From positions 1 through 64,000 of the forward strand of contig NZ_JADDUM010000188.1 in the NCBI RefSeq assembly GCF_015163715.1: DNA of 64,000 bases. The letters are read 5' to 3'. Position numbers and translations under genes: made by a program. This DNA is from Pseudomonas cyclaminis. Lineage in GTDB: Bacteria > Pseudomonadota > Gammaproteobacteria > Pseudomonadales > Pseudomonadaceae. The notes beneath the pieces were generated by a model. That model ran no database searches. It was not told the origin of the DNA and was given only the letters and a program-made list of their open reading frames with translations. Of the stretch, positions 38,323 through 46,323 are shown piece by piece; position 1 is the stretch's first letter, and each line of letters opens with the position of its first letter.

Positions 38323-39087
38323 ATGCATGTAGTGTTCGAGCGTCATGGGCGGGTGGCTCTGGTCAGGTTGAACCGCCCCGAAGTCAAAAACGCGCTGAGT
38401 TCGGCACTGATGACGGAGCTGGTTTCGTGCCTGGCTGCCCTGGATCAAGATCCCCAGGTCGGGTGTTTTGTGATCACTGGGAGTGCGGCGTATTTCGCTG
38501 CGGGGGCTGATATCAAGGAGATGAGTGGCAAGTCCTACCTGGACATGCTGAATGAGGACTACTTTGTTGGCTGGGAGGGTTTTGCCCGTTTGCGCACCCC
38601 GACGATCGCTGCAGTGTCTGGCTACGCGTTCGGAGGTGGCTGTGAGCTGGCGCTGATGTGCGACATGATTTTCGCTGCCGACACCGCCACCTTTGCCCAG
38701 CCGGAAATCAAGCTGGGCGTAATCCCTGGCATGGGGGCGACCCAGCGTTTGACGGGTTTGATCGGCAAGGCCAAGACCATGGACCTGGTGTTGACCGGGC
38801 GGCCGATGTCCGCCCAGGAGGCGGAACAGGCAGGGATGGTGTCTCGCATCTACCCGGCGGCGACCTTGCTTGAGCAGACACTGGCGGTCGCCGGGCAGGT
38901 TGCCGGGTACTCCCGGTTAGCCACCCGCGCGGCGCGGGAGGCGGTAGCGCAATCCCTGGAGATTGGTTTGCATGACGGTGTGCGCCTGGAGCGTCGGCTG
39001 TTTCACGGCTTGTTTGCCACCGCTGATCAACAGGAGGGGATGCGGGCGTTTCTGGACAAGCGGCCAGCATTGTTTAACCAGGCGTAG
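38323..39087 (+). CDS. enoyl-CoA hydratase/isomerase (crotonase) family protein
   Basis: A 254-residue crotonase. The oxyanion-hole segment AAGADIKEM and both catalytic glutamates of true hydratases are present (Glu108 in GGGCELALMCD and Glu128 in FAQPEIKLGVIPGMGATQRL), so hydratase activity is likely. GTGGAGGTG directly precedes the ATG at 38323. It follows the membrane reductase gene by 45 bp and closes the three-gene operon, so its substrate may be a special acyl-CoA or thioester rather than a general fatty acid. Confidence 0.9.
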   Translation: MHVVFERHGRVALVRLNRPEVKNALSSALMTELVSCLAALDQDPQVGCFVITGSAAYFAAGADIKEMSGKSYLDMLNEDYFVGWEGFARLRTPTIAAVSGYAFGGGCELALMCDMIFAADTATFAQPEIKLGVIPGMGATQRLTGLIGKAKTMDLVLTGRPMSAQEAEQAGMVSRIYPAATLLEQTLAVAGQVAGYSRLATRAAREAVAQSLEIGLHDGVRLERRLFHGLFATADQQEGMRAFLDKRPALFNQA

Positions 39088-39140
39088 GAGGGCGCTCGGC
39101 CCGGTGCGCGCTCTGCTCTGAAAAAAACTACAGTGAATGG

Positions 39141-39167
39141 GGAATAAGCCTACATGAGATTCGTCTT
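39141..39167 (+). promoter_or_regulatory. ECF-type promoter of the peroxidase-cytochrome b561 operon
   Basis: GGAATAA (39141-39147), a 14-bp spacer and CGTCTT (39162-39167) lie 43 bp before the ATG at 39210. Spacing and both boxes match the promoter of the linked ECF sigma gene (35219-35245); even part of the spacer (CCTACA) is shared. This makes the operon a probable target of that sigma factor. Confidence 0.7.
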
Positions 39168-39209
39168 ATAGCTCATTTCCCCTGTGGCCTAGTGCCCTGG
39201 AGCTTTTTC

Positions 39210-40292
39210 ATGGTAGATCACTCATCGCCGCCTCGGGCTCCACTGAGCGCTGGCAGTCTGCTCGTCAGGTTGGCGGGTATCGGCGCTGTGGTTGCGGTTG
39301 TGGCGGGGGCCTTTGCCTACGTCAATGGCACCCTCGACCCACAGCGCCTGCGCCCGAAAACCTTGGTCAATGCCTTGGAAACCAATAACGGCGTGCATCC
39401 TGGCTTTCGCCGTAACCATGCGAAGGGTGTATGCGTGGCCGGGTATTTCGAGAGCAGTCCCGAGGCGCGTGCGTACTCCAGTGCCCAGGTGTTCAGCGAG
39501 GCCAGGACGCCGCTGGTGGGTCGGCTTGCCTTGCCCAGTGGCAATCCTTATGCGCCGGACAGCAGTGTGCCGATCCGCAGCTTCGCTGTGCAGTTCAGCC
39601 AGGCCAACGGCCAGCAATGGCGCACCGGCATGAACAGCATGCCGGTGTTCCCGGTGGGCACGCCCGAGGCGTTTTACCAGATGCTCAAGGCCGGCGCGCC
39701 CGACCCGGCCACCGGCAAGCCGAACCCGGCGAATATGCCGGCATTTTTTGCCTCACATCCCGAAACGGCGGCGTTTTTGGCGTGGGTCAAGACCGCCAGG
39801 CCATCGGCCAGTTATGCGACTGAAACCTACAACGGCATCAACGCGTTTTACCTGGTGAGCGCCGATGGCACGCGCCGGGCCGTGCGCTGGGGCGTGGTGC
39901 CGCAGAGCGAGGGCGCGGCGGGGGATGCGGCACCGGCCGGTGCGGACTTTCTTGAGAAAGACCTGGTGCAGCGCCTGGCGTCAGGGCCGTTGCGCTGGCA
40001 GTTGAACATGACCCTGGCCAACCCCGGCGACCCGCTCGACGACGCGAGCAAGACCTGGACCGGCGAGCACAAAGTGTTGAACGCCGGCACCCTGGTGCTG
40101 CAAAGCAGCCAACCCCAGGCCGATGGCGATTGCCGTGACATCAACTTCGACCCGCTGATTCTGCCCAGTGGCATCGAAGCCTCCAATGACCCGCTGCTGG
40201 CCGCCCGTTCGGCGGCGTATGCCAGTTCATACCTGCGCCGTGCCGGTGAAGTCAGCCCGTTGCACAGTGCCCCTCAGGAGTCGAAACCATGA
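39210..40292 (+). CDS. SrpA-family catalase-related haem peroxidase, membrane anchored
   Basis: A 360-residue small catalase-fold protein. A single hydrophobic helix (about residues 18-39) should anchor it with the haem domain in the periplasm. GVHPGFRRNHAKGVCVAGYFES contains the likely distal His70; the C-terminal AARSAAYASSYLRRAGE supplies the proximal Tyr337 candidate, as in catalases. Small SrpA-type proteins act as organic-hydroperoxide peroxidases rather than true catalases. GGAG precedes the ATG at 39210. The next gene overlaps it by 4 bp (ATGA) and encodes cytochrome b561, a plausible electron donor. Confidence 0.9.
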   Translation: MVDHSSPPRAPLSAGSLLVRLAGIGAVVAVVAGAFAYVNGTLDPQRLRPKTLVNALETNNGVHPGFRRNHAKGVCVAGYFESSPEARAYSSAQVFSEARTPLVGRLALPSGNPYAPDSSVPIRSFAVQFSQANGQQWRTGMNSMPVFPVGTPEAFYQMLKAGAPDPATGKPNPANMPAFFASHPETAAFLAWVKTARPSASYATETYNGINAFYLVSADGTRRAVRWGVVPQSEGAAGDAAPAGADFLEKDLVQRLASGPLRWQLNMTLANPGDPLDDASKTWTGEHKVLNAGTLVLQSSQPQADGDCRDINFDPLILPSGIEASNDPLLAARSAAYASSYLRRAGEVSPLHSAPQESKP

Positions 40293-40828
40293 ATGCCCAA
40301 CCTCGGTTTTTCGCGCCCGTGGCACGCCTGCTGCACTGGTTGATGGCGCTGATGGTCATCGCCATGTTGTTTATCGGCGCAGGCCTGGCGGCGTCGGTGT
40401 CAGAGCGGCATGAGTGGTTGATCCACCTGCACAAGCCGCTGGGAATTGCGATCCTGGCGTTGGTGATCGTGCGTCTGGCGGTGCGCTTTTCCACCCGTCA
40501 GCCGCCATTGCCGTCTGACTTGCCGCTGTGGCAAGTGCTGGCGGCCAAGGCCTCTCATCTGCTGCTGTATGGGTTGATGCTGGTGTTGCCGCTGCTCGGC
40601 TGGGCGATGATCTCGGCGGCGGGTGACCCGGTGATGCTCAGCAGTTCGGTGCAATTGCCCGCGCTGGTGGCGGCCAATGCGCCGCTGTTTGCGCTGCTGC
40701 GCAAGGCCCATGGGTTTCTGGCTTACCTGCTGTTTCTGACGGTGCTGGTGCACCTGGCGGCGGCGTTGTTCCACGGGCTGATTCGACGGGATGGAGTGTT
40801 GCAGAGCATGACCGGCACCAAGGACTGA
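40289..40828 (+). CDS. cytochrome b561 family protein, partner of the peroxidase
   Basis: A 179-residue four-helix b-type cytochrome with histidines in the helices (VARLLHWLMALMVIAMLF, WLIHLHKPLGIAILALV, ASHLLLYGLMLVLPLLGW, LLRKAHGFLAYLLFLTVLVHL). It is translationally coupled to the SrpA-type peroxidase gene and so probably carries electrons from quinol to the periplasmic peroxidase. SrpA-cytochrome b561 pairs recur in bacteria, often next to ECF sigma genes, which agrees with the promoter upstream. Confidence 0.92.
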   Translation: MNAQPRFFAPVARLLHWLMALMVIAMLFIGAGLAASVSERHEWLIHLHKPLGIAILALVIVRLAVRFSTRQPPLPSDLPLWQVLAAKASHLLLYGLMLVLPLLGWAMISAAGDPVMLSSSVQLPALVAANAPLFALLRKAHGFLAYLLFLTVLVHLAAALFHGLIRRDGVLQSMTGTKD

Positions 40829-40849
40829 TGCCGGCCGTGGGCAGGGTGA

Positions 40850-42001
40850 TCAGCGCAGGACCGTGACCATATCGGCCACCGTACTCAGTACAGCCTTGCC
40901 CAGTTGCTTGGAGCGCTCACCCGACCAACCGGTTTTCGGGTTGGGGCTGTCGTTGTTGTCCTTGAATGGCATTTCCAGGGTCAGGGACAGGCAGTCGTAC
41001 TTCTCGCCGACGGCATTACAGGCCAGGGTCATATTGGCTTCGCCCGGCAAGTCGCGGGTGTAGCCGTGGGCGGTCTGGAAGTCGCGGGTCAGTGCACTCA
41101 AGTGCTGGCGGAAGTGCTTTTCCAGCGCTTCGATGCGCGGGGTATAGCCGGGGTTGCCTTCACAGGCGGCGGTGAACACGTAGGGGATTTCTTCGTCGCC
41201 GTGGATATCGAGGAACAGGTCGACACCGTAGTGTTTCATCTGTTGCTGCACAAACAGCACTTCCGGGCTGGTTTCCTGGCTGGCGGTTTGCCAGGCACGA
41301 TTGAGGTCCTGACCCATGGCGTTGGTGCGCAAGTGCCCGTGGAAGGCGCCGTCGGGGTTCATGTTCGGCACCAGGTACAGGTCGGCAGCGGCCAGGAGTT
41401 TTTTCATCTCGGCATCGCCGTCCTGTTGCAGGCGCTCGATGATGCCTTCCATAAACCATTCGGCCATGTGTTCGCCGGGGTGCTGCTGGGCGATGATCCA
41501 GACGTTGCGACGGTCTTCGCCGCCGTTACCGCGGCGCAGCAGTTGGATGTCGCGGCCTTCGACGCTTTTACCGGTGGCCAGCAGTTTAGTGCCTGCGTAT
41601 TTCAGCGCCTGATCGATCAGCCAATCATGGCGTTCGCGGCTGTAGGGTTCGAAGTAGGCAAGCCAGGCGTGTTTCTCGCGGGTTTCGAGGCTGATGTGCA
41701 GGATCTCGCCGTCAAAGCGTGTGGGTACTCGGAACCAGTTGATGTGGTCGTAGGACGCGACAGCGTTGTAGCCGCTCCAGGCATGACTATACGAGGAGCC
41801 TCCCGCGTTACTCAGGCGAAAAGTGTGGGTGTGGCCCACGTGCATGCCTTCGGCCTTGAAGTGGAACCACTGGAAATGAGGGCTATGCGTGTCGGGTTTG
41901 ATCGCCAGCAGTAACTGATAGGCATCGCTGGCGTCGAGCACCTGGATATTGCCACTGTCGAAGTCGGTGCTGATTTTGATGGAGGTCAAGGCCACGGTCA
42001 T
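40850..42001 (-). CDS. M14-family zinc carboxypeptidase (cytosolic carboxypeptidase-like)
   Basis: A 383-residue protein with an N-terminal beta-rich domain (about 1-115: FDSGNIQVLDASD, HFQWFHFKAEGM) typical of the M14D cytosolic carboxypeptidase group, then the peptidase domain. The zinc ligands are visible as QQHPGEHMAEWF (His, Glu) and FLDIHGDEE (His), and the catalytic Glu region is LTLEMPFKDN. No signal peptide is present. Known relatives cleave glutamates from protein tails; the bacterial substrate is unknown. It stands alone, convergent with the peroxidase operon. Confidence 0.9.
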   Translation of the reverse strand: MTVALTSIKISTDFDSGNIQVLDASDAYQLLLAIKPDTHSPHFQWFHFKAEGMHVGHTHTFRLSNAGGSSYSHAWSGYNAVASYDHINWFRVPTRFDGEILHISLETREKHAWLAYFEPYSRERHDWLIDQALKYAGTKLLATGKSVEGRDIQLLRRGNGGEDRRNVWIIAQQHPGEHMAEWFMEGIIERLQQDGDAEMKKLLAAADLYLVPNMNPDGAFHGHLRTNAMGQDLNRAWQTASQETSPEVLFVQQQMKHYGVDLFLDIHGDEEIPYVFTAACEGNPGYTPRIEALEKHFRQHLSALTRDFQTAHGYTRDLPGEANMTLACNAVGEKYDCLSLTLEMPFKDNNDSPNPKTGWSGERSKQLGKAVLSTVADMVTVLR

Positions 42002-42128
42002 AGTCTGGTTGCCTGAATATGAGTGTTGTGGCGGCTATATTACACAGGAGTCTGGTAAAGCCTGGATGCAAAATTGTTGCAGGGAGGAGGGGGGCGTCGT
42101 CCATGACGCCGCCGCAGGTTAGAATCTA

Positions 42129-42143
42129 TGAGATTGATTCTCA
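42129..42143. promoter_or_regulatory. weak Fur-box-like palindrome
   Basis: The 15-mer TGAGATTGATTCTCA matches the Fur 7-1-7 pattern TGATAATNATTATCA at 11 of 14 positions and is nearly symmetrical. It lies about 130 bp upstream of the M14 gene start and about 130 bp beyond the PrrF terminator. It may place the peptidase gene or an unseen transcript under iron control. Confidence 0.4.
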
Positions 42144-42274
42144 AGCGCTATTTCGCAGAGATGTGAACCAGAGCGCCCGACTGACTTTCTTTCGGCGATG
42201 GTCTTTTGCTACCATGCGCGCCATCGAGCAACACACAGTCTTCATTAGCCTGAAGCCATGCCAGGGAAACTGGC

Positions 42275-42389
42275 AAAAAAAAGACCCGGCCAAAGAGCCG
42301 GGTCAAAAACCGTGATTAGCCTGATGAGGAGATATTCCAAGAGTCCGACCTAAGGTCCCTTGGTCTATCGACTGATCTCGCGATCAGCT
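42275..42389 (-). ncRNA. prrF: PrrF iron-responsive small RNA
   Basis: Read on the minus strand, about 115 nt begin AGCTGATCGCGAGATCAG (a CTGATC/GATCAG hairpin), contain the PrrF core with GGAATATCTCCTCATCAGGC and CTAATCACGGTTTTTGACC, and end in the terminator GACCCGGC/GCCGGGTC plus eight U. This matches the Fur-repressed Hfq-dependent PrrF RNAs of Pseudomonas, which under iron limitation repress mRNAs for iron-rich proteins (sodB, TCA-cycle enzymes). The CUCCUCAUCA segment is the antisense seed. A Fur box overlaps its promoter. Only one copy is here; fluorescent species carry the second elsewhere. The 5' end is inferred from the promoter. Confidence 0.93.
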
Positions 42390-42396
42390 GGGTCCA

Positions 42397-42424
42397 ATAA
42401 TAATCATTATCATTTGCAAGTCAA
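42397..42424 (-). promoter_or_regulatory. Fur-controlled sigma-70 promoter of prrF
   Basis: On the minus strand TTGACT (42419-42424), a 16-bp spacer and TATTAT (42397-42402) form the promoter. The Fur box TGATAATGATTATTA (42398-42412) matches 13 of 14 positions of TGATAATNATTATCA and covers the -10 and spacer, so iron-loaded Fur would block transcription. Confidence 0.88.
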
Positions 42425-42467
42425 ATGTTTTTATCCATGGGATAGAAATATTTTTCTTTCGCGCCTG

Positions 42468-42818
42468 TTATACGTTCGCCCGGGCCTCATGCCCTTGCAG
42501 CGATCGCTCCACCATCGCCTTCGCCATATCAATCAAATACACCACTGAAAACGCCAGGTCGCGCTGATTGCCCTGATGGTTGCTCGCCGATTCGTAGGCG
42601 GTGGCGGCAGCGCTGCGCAACAGGTCTGAGGCATGCACCAGGGCTTCCTCGTGGCTGATACCTGGCTTGATGGCGAAAAAACGCTCTTCCGGGGCTGGTG
42701 TCGACATATTTTCTTTCAAGTAAAAGTCCAGCGCACGCTGGGCTGCACCGCTGCTGCGCAGGTTGTACACGTCATCATTTTCAGGTGTTTCAGGCAGTAG
42801 ATACGGGCTCGTCGTCAT
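42468..42818 (-). CDS. DUF3077/DUF6124-type small protein
   Basis: A 116-residue soluble protein common in fluorescent pseudomonads. The first 50 residues are variable; the conserved part is FFAIKPGISHEEALVHASDLLRSAAATAYESA followed by RDLAFSVVYLIDMAKAMVERSL, an all-helical domain of unknown function. It is divergent from the S24-like repressor gene and may be controlled by it. Its 3' end faces the prrF promoter with about 45 bp between. Confidence 0.82.
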   Translation of the reverse strand: MTTSPYLLPETPENDDVYNLRSSGAAQRALDFYLKENMSTPAPEERFFAIKPGISHEEALVHASDLLRSAAATAYESASNHQGNQRDLAFSVVYLIDMAKAMVERSLQGHEARANV

Positions 42819-42949
42819 AAGGGGCGATACTCTGGGTGGGGGGCGAAAACCTTATGTCTGATGATAGTACTTATCGTATTCATGTCGTTTTATGGATTAC
42901 TACAAACTGTTTATTGCCCTGGAAAATACCTGCCGTATTGTCTGGCGCC

Positions 42950-43585
42950 ATGGATAACTGGATCGCGTTGGTCAAGGCCAACATGAAAGACCGCAAGGTC
43001 ACACAGAGTGAGCTGGCTGAACGCATGGGCATGTCCCAGGGCGGTGTGGGCCATTGGCTCAGCAAGCGCCGTGTGCCGAGCCTGGCGGATATGAACCGGG
43101 TCCTGGAAGAACTGGGGCTGGGCGACTTGGAAGTGGTACAGGAGGTGCGTGAAAAAACCGACGACGCACTGATCCCGGCTAAACAGTACACCCCGTATTT
43201 TCGTTACCCGGTCGGCGAGTGGAGGGGCCTGTGCGAAGTCCGCGAAGAGCGCCCCGATTATGGCGCCGTGCGCTTCGAATTGAGCGACTACCATGCCCAC
43301 GGAAACGCCTTCTGGCTCCCTGTGACGGGGGATGCGATGACGGCGCTCAGTGGCCTGAGCATCGCTGCCGGCATGCTGATTCTGGTGGACCCAGCCATCG
43401 CCGCCGAACCCGGCAAACTGGTGGTTGCCCAATGGGCGGACAGCCCACAGGCAACTTTTCGCCAGTTGATGGAAGAAAGCGGCGAACGCTATCTGGTGCC
43501 GCTCAACCCGACCTACCCGAAACGGCTGTTCACCGACGATTGCCACATCCTCGGTGTGGTCGTACAGGCCACGGCGAAGTTCTAA
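42950..43585 (+). CDS. XRE-type repressor with inactive S24 (LexA-like) peptidase domain
   Basis: A 211-residue regulator: N-terminal helix-turn-helix (KVTQSELAERMGMSQGGVGHWLSKRRVPS) and C-terminal S24 domain. In LexA/CI proteins the nucleophile sits in GDSM; here the sequence is VTGDAMTALSGLS, with Ala129 in its place, while the general-base lysine is kept (PGKLVVAQ, Lys156). Self-cleavage is therefore not expected and the domain may only dimerise. The inverted repeat AATAC-N5-GTATT at 42925-42939 just before the ATG is a possible autoregulatory operator. No ribosome site is obvious at 42950, so an upstream start cannot be excluded. It is divergent from the DUF3077 gene. Confidence 0.85.
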   Translation: MDNWIALVKANMKDRKVTQSELAERMGMSQGGVGHWLSKRRVPSLADMNRVLEELGLGDLEVVQEVREKTDDALIPAKQYTPYFRYPVGEWRGLCEVREERPDYGAVRFELSDYHAHGNAFWLPVTGDAMTALSGLSIAAGMLILVDPAIAAEPGKLVVAQWADSPQATFRQLMEESGERYLVPLNPTYPKRLFTDDCHILGVVVQATAKF

Positions 43586-45506
43586 TCGGCGGTGTCGAGT
43601 TCCACCAGCACGCAACCTTCGGCAACCATTTCGCCTTCCTGGCAGAATAGCGCCTTGACCACCCCCGCCTGGGGTGCGCGGATGCTGTGTTCCATCTTCA
43701 TCGCTTCGAGCACCACCAGTTGCGTGCTCGCTTCGACCGCTTGGCCGACCTCCACCAGAACTCGGACAATGCTGCCGTTCATCGGCGCCGTGAGGCCGCC
43801 CTGGTGAGACTGGTTCGCCTCCACAGCGGCAATCGGGTCGAACAGGCTCACGCCATGCATCTCGCCATCCCAACGCAAGAACACGCTGCCCTCGCGGCGT
43901 ACTGCCAGGTGTGAGCGACGCACACCGTGATGTTCGATCAGCAGATGTTCCCCGCGCAGTTGCGGAGCCTCTTCGCCCAGCGTCACCCGGCGCTCCTGCC
44001 CATTGCAGCTCAAATGCAGGGAAACCTCGGCGGGCAGCCCTGCACGAAAGCCACGGGTGTCCGCCCACGGTCCGTCACCGGTCGGCAAGCTCTGCATGAA
44101 GGCCGAGCCCGCCGCCTGCCAGAATGCATCGCTCAGCTCGCCGGGTGCCGGCAGCAATTGATCCTGATAACGCGGAATAAACCCGGTATCCAACTCGGCC
44201 GCGGCAAATGCCGGATGGCCAATGATGCGCCGCAGGAAACCCAGGTTAGTCTTCAGGCCACCCACGGCAAATTCATCAAGCATGCTCAGCAAGCGCAGAC
44301 GTGCCTGCTCGCGGTCCTCGCCCCAGGCAATCAGCTTGCCGAGCATCGGGTCATAGAACGGCGACACACGGTCCCCTTGTTCGACGCCGCTGTCCACCCG
44401 GCGCCCCGTGCCAGGCGCAGATTCGCGGTACAGCGCCAGGTGCCCGGTGGCAGGCAGAAAATCATTGGCCGGGTCTTCGGCATACAAGCGCACTTCAATT
44501 GCATGGCCGATCAGCGGCACCTGTTCCTGGGTGATCGGCAGCGCTTCGCCCTGAGCCACACGAATCTGCCAGGCCACCAGGTCCAGGCCGGTAATCGCTT
44601 CGGTTACCGGGTGTTCCACCTGCAGCCGCGTGTTCATCTCCATAAAGAAGAACTCGCCGCGCGCATCCAGCAAAAACTCCACGGTACCGGCGCCCACGTA
44701 ACCAATGGCCTGCGCCGCACGCACGGCGGCTTCGCCCATGGCCCTGCGCTGTTCAGCGCTCAGCCCAGGCGCTGGCGCCTCCTCGACGACTTTTTGGTGC
44801 CGACGCTGGATCGAGCAGTCACGCTCATTGAGGTACAGGCAATGCCCCTGCTGATCGGCAAATACCTGGATCTCCACATGGCGCGGCTTGAGCAGGTATT
44901 TCTCCACCAGCATCTGGCCGTTGCCAAACGACGACAGCGCTTCACGCTGGGCCGAGGCCAGGGCTTCAGCCAGTTGACTGACGTGCTCAACCACCTTCAT
45001 GCCTTTGCCGCCGCCGCCCGCCGTGGCTTTGAGCAGCACCGGGTAGCCGATACGCTCACAGGCGGCGCGGAAGGTCTCCAGGTCCTGGGCTTCGCCGTGA
45101 TAACCCGGCACCAACGGCACACCGGCGGTTTCCATCAGCGCCTTGGCGGCGGATTTGCTGCCCATGGCGTCGATGGCCGAGGCGGGCGGGCCGAGGAAGA
45201 TCAGGCCGGCGGCTTCAATCGCTCGGGCAAAATCGGCGTTTTCCGACAAAAAGCCATAGCCCGGATGAATCGCCTGGGCGCGCTGGCGCGGGCGGCGGCG
45301 ATGATCTTGTCGATTTGCAGGTAACTTTCCGTGGCCTTGCTGCCGCCCAGGTCGACGCGGATATCCGCCTCGCGACTGTGCCGAGCATCGCGGTCAATGG
45401 CGCTGTGCACGGCCACGGTGGTCAGGCCCATGGCCTTGGCGGTGCGCATCACCCGGCAGGCAATCTCCCCCCGGTTGGCTACCAGCAGCGTCGTCAGTGT
45501 GCTCAT
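43582..45506 (-). pseudogene. liuD: methylcrotonyl-CoA carboxylase biotin-containing (alpha) subunit, frame broken once near 45280
   Basis: From ATG 45506 (AGGAGC upstream) the protein starts MSTLTTLLVANRGEIACRVM; one base is missing at about 45280, in the stretch that should read ASGAQAIHPGYGFLSENADF. Restored, it is 641 residues: biotin carboxylase domain (ATP-grasp, GGGGKGMKVV; MNTRLQVEHPVTE) and a C-terminal biotin carrier with VVLEAMKMEHS. It carboxylates 3-methylcrotonyl-CoA together with LiuB in leucine breakdown. The start overlaps liuC by 4 bp. The rest of the frame is perfect, so a sequence error is the likely cause. Confidence 0.93.
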
Positions 45507-46309
45507 GGGCGCGGCTCCTGGGATTGCCAGCTCGGTGACCTTTTTTGCAGGAACGCCCTCAACCCTTCCTGGCCCTCGGCGCTGACGCGAATCCGTGCGA
45601 TGGCATTTTCGCAGTAGCGGCGCAGTGCCGGGGTGAGTGCGCCGTTGCCCACTTCACGCAACAGGTCTTTGCTGGCGCGCATCGCCGCCGGGCTGTTTTG
45701 CAACAGGTTGGCGATCCACTGCTCCACCTGGGTATCCAGCTCACCGGCAGGGTAGCTTTCCGCCAGCAGGCCGATCTCCCGCGCACGTTGGCCAGCAAAG
45801 CGCTCGGCCGTCAGGGCATAACGCCGCGCCGCCCGTTCGCCGATCGCCTGGACCACGAACGGGCTGATCACCGCCGGAGCCAGGCCAATGCGCACTTCCG
45901 ACAGGCAGAACTGCGCATCATCGGCACCTATCGCCATGTCGCAGCAACTGATCAAGCCCAGCGCCCCGCCGTAGGCCGCGCCTTGCACCACCGCCAGGGT
46001 CGGGATTTTCAGCTTGGCCAGGTTGTACATCAGCTCGGCCAGTTCGCGGGCGTCGTCCAGGTTGGTGTGGTAATCCAGCTCGGCCGACTGCTGCATCCAG
46101 GCCAGGTCCGCACCGGCGCTGAAGTGCTTGCCGCGTCCGCGCAGCACCAGAAAGCGCAGGGCCGGGTCGCCTTGTACGTGGTCGAGGGCAATGATCAGTT
46201 CGCGGATCATTTCGGCGTTGAACGCGTTGTTCTTGGCTTCACGACTGAGCCACAGCGTGGCAAAGCCACGGCTGTCGGTGATCAGTTCGAGGGTATTGAA
46301 ATCGCTCAT
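45503..46309 (-). CDS. liuC: 3-methylglutaconyl-CoA hydratase
   Basis: A 268-residue crotonase starting MSDFNTLELITDSRGFATLW. The oxyanion-hole segment FSAGADLAWMQQSAELD and the tract AAYGGALGLISCCDMAIGADDAQFCLSEVRIGLAPAVISPFV match LiuC, which hydrates 3-methylglutaconyl-CoA to HMG-CoA for LiuE. GGAGC precedes the ATG at 46309; a longer upstream frame would overlap liuB and is rejected. It lies between liuB and liuD in the order liuA-B-C-D, with ATGA coupling to liuD. Confidence 0.95.
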   Translation of the reverse strand: MSDFNTLELITDSRGFATLWLSREAKNNAFNAEMIRELIIALDHVQGDPALRFLVLRGRGKHFSAGADLAWMQQSAELDYHTNLDDARELAELMYNLAKLKIPTLAVVQGAAYGGALGLISCCDMAIGADDAQFCLSEVRIGLAPAVISPFVVQAIGERAARRYALTAERFAGQRAREIGLLAESYPAGELDTQVEQWIANLLQNSPAAMRASKDLLREVGNGALTPALRRYCENAIARIRVSAEGQEGLRAFLQKRSPSWQSQEPRP

Positions 46310-46323
46310 GGGTACAGCTCCAA

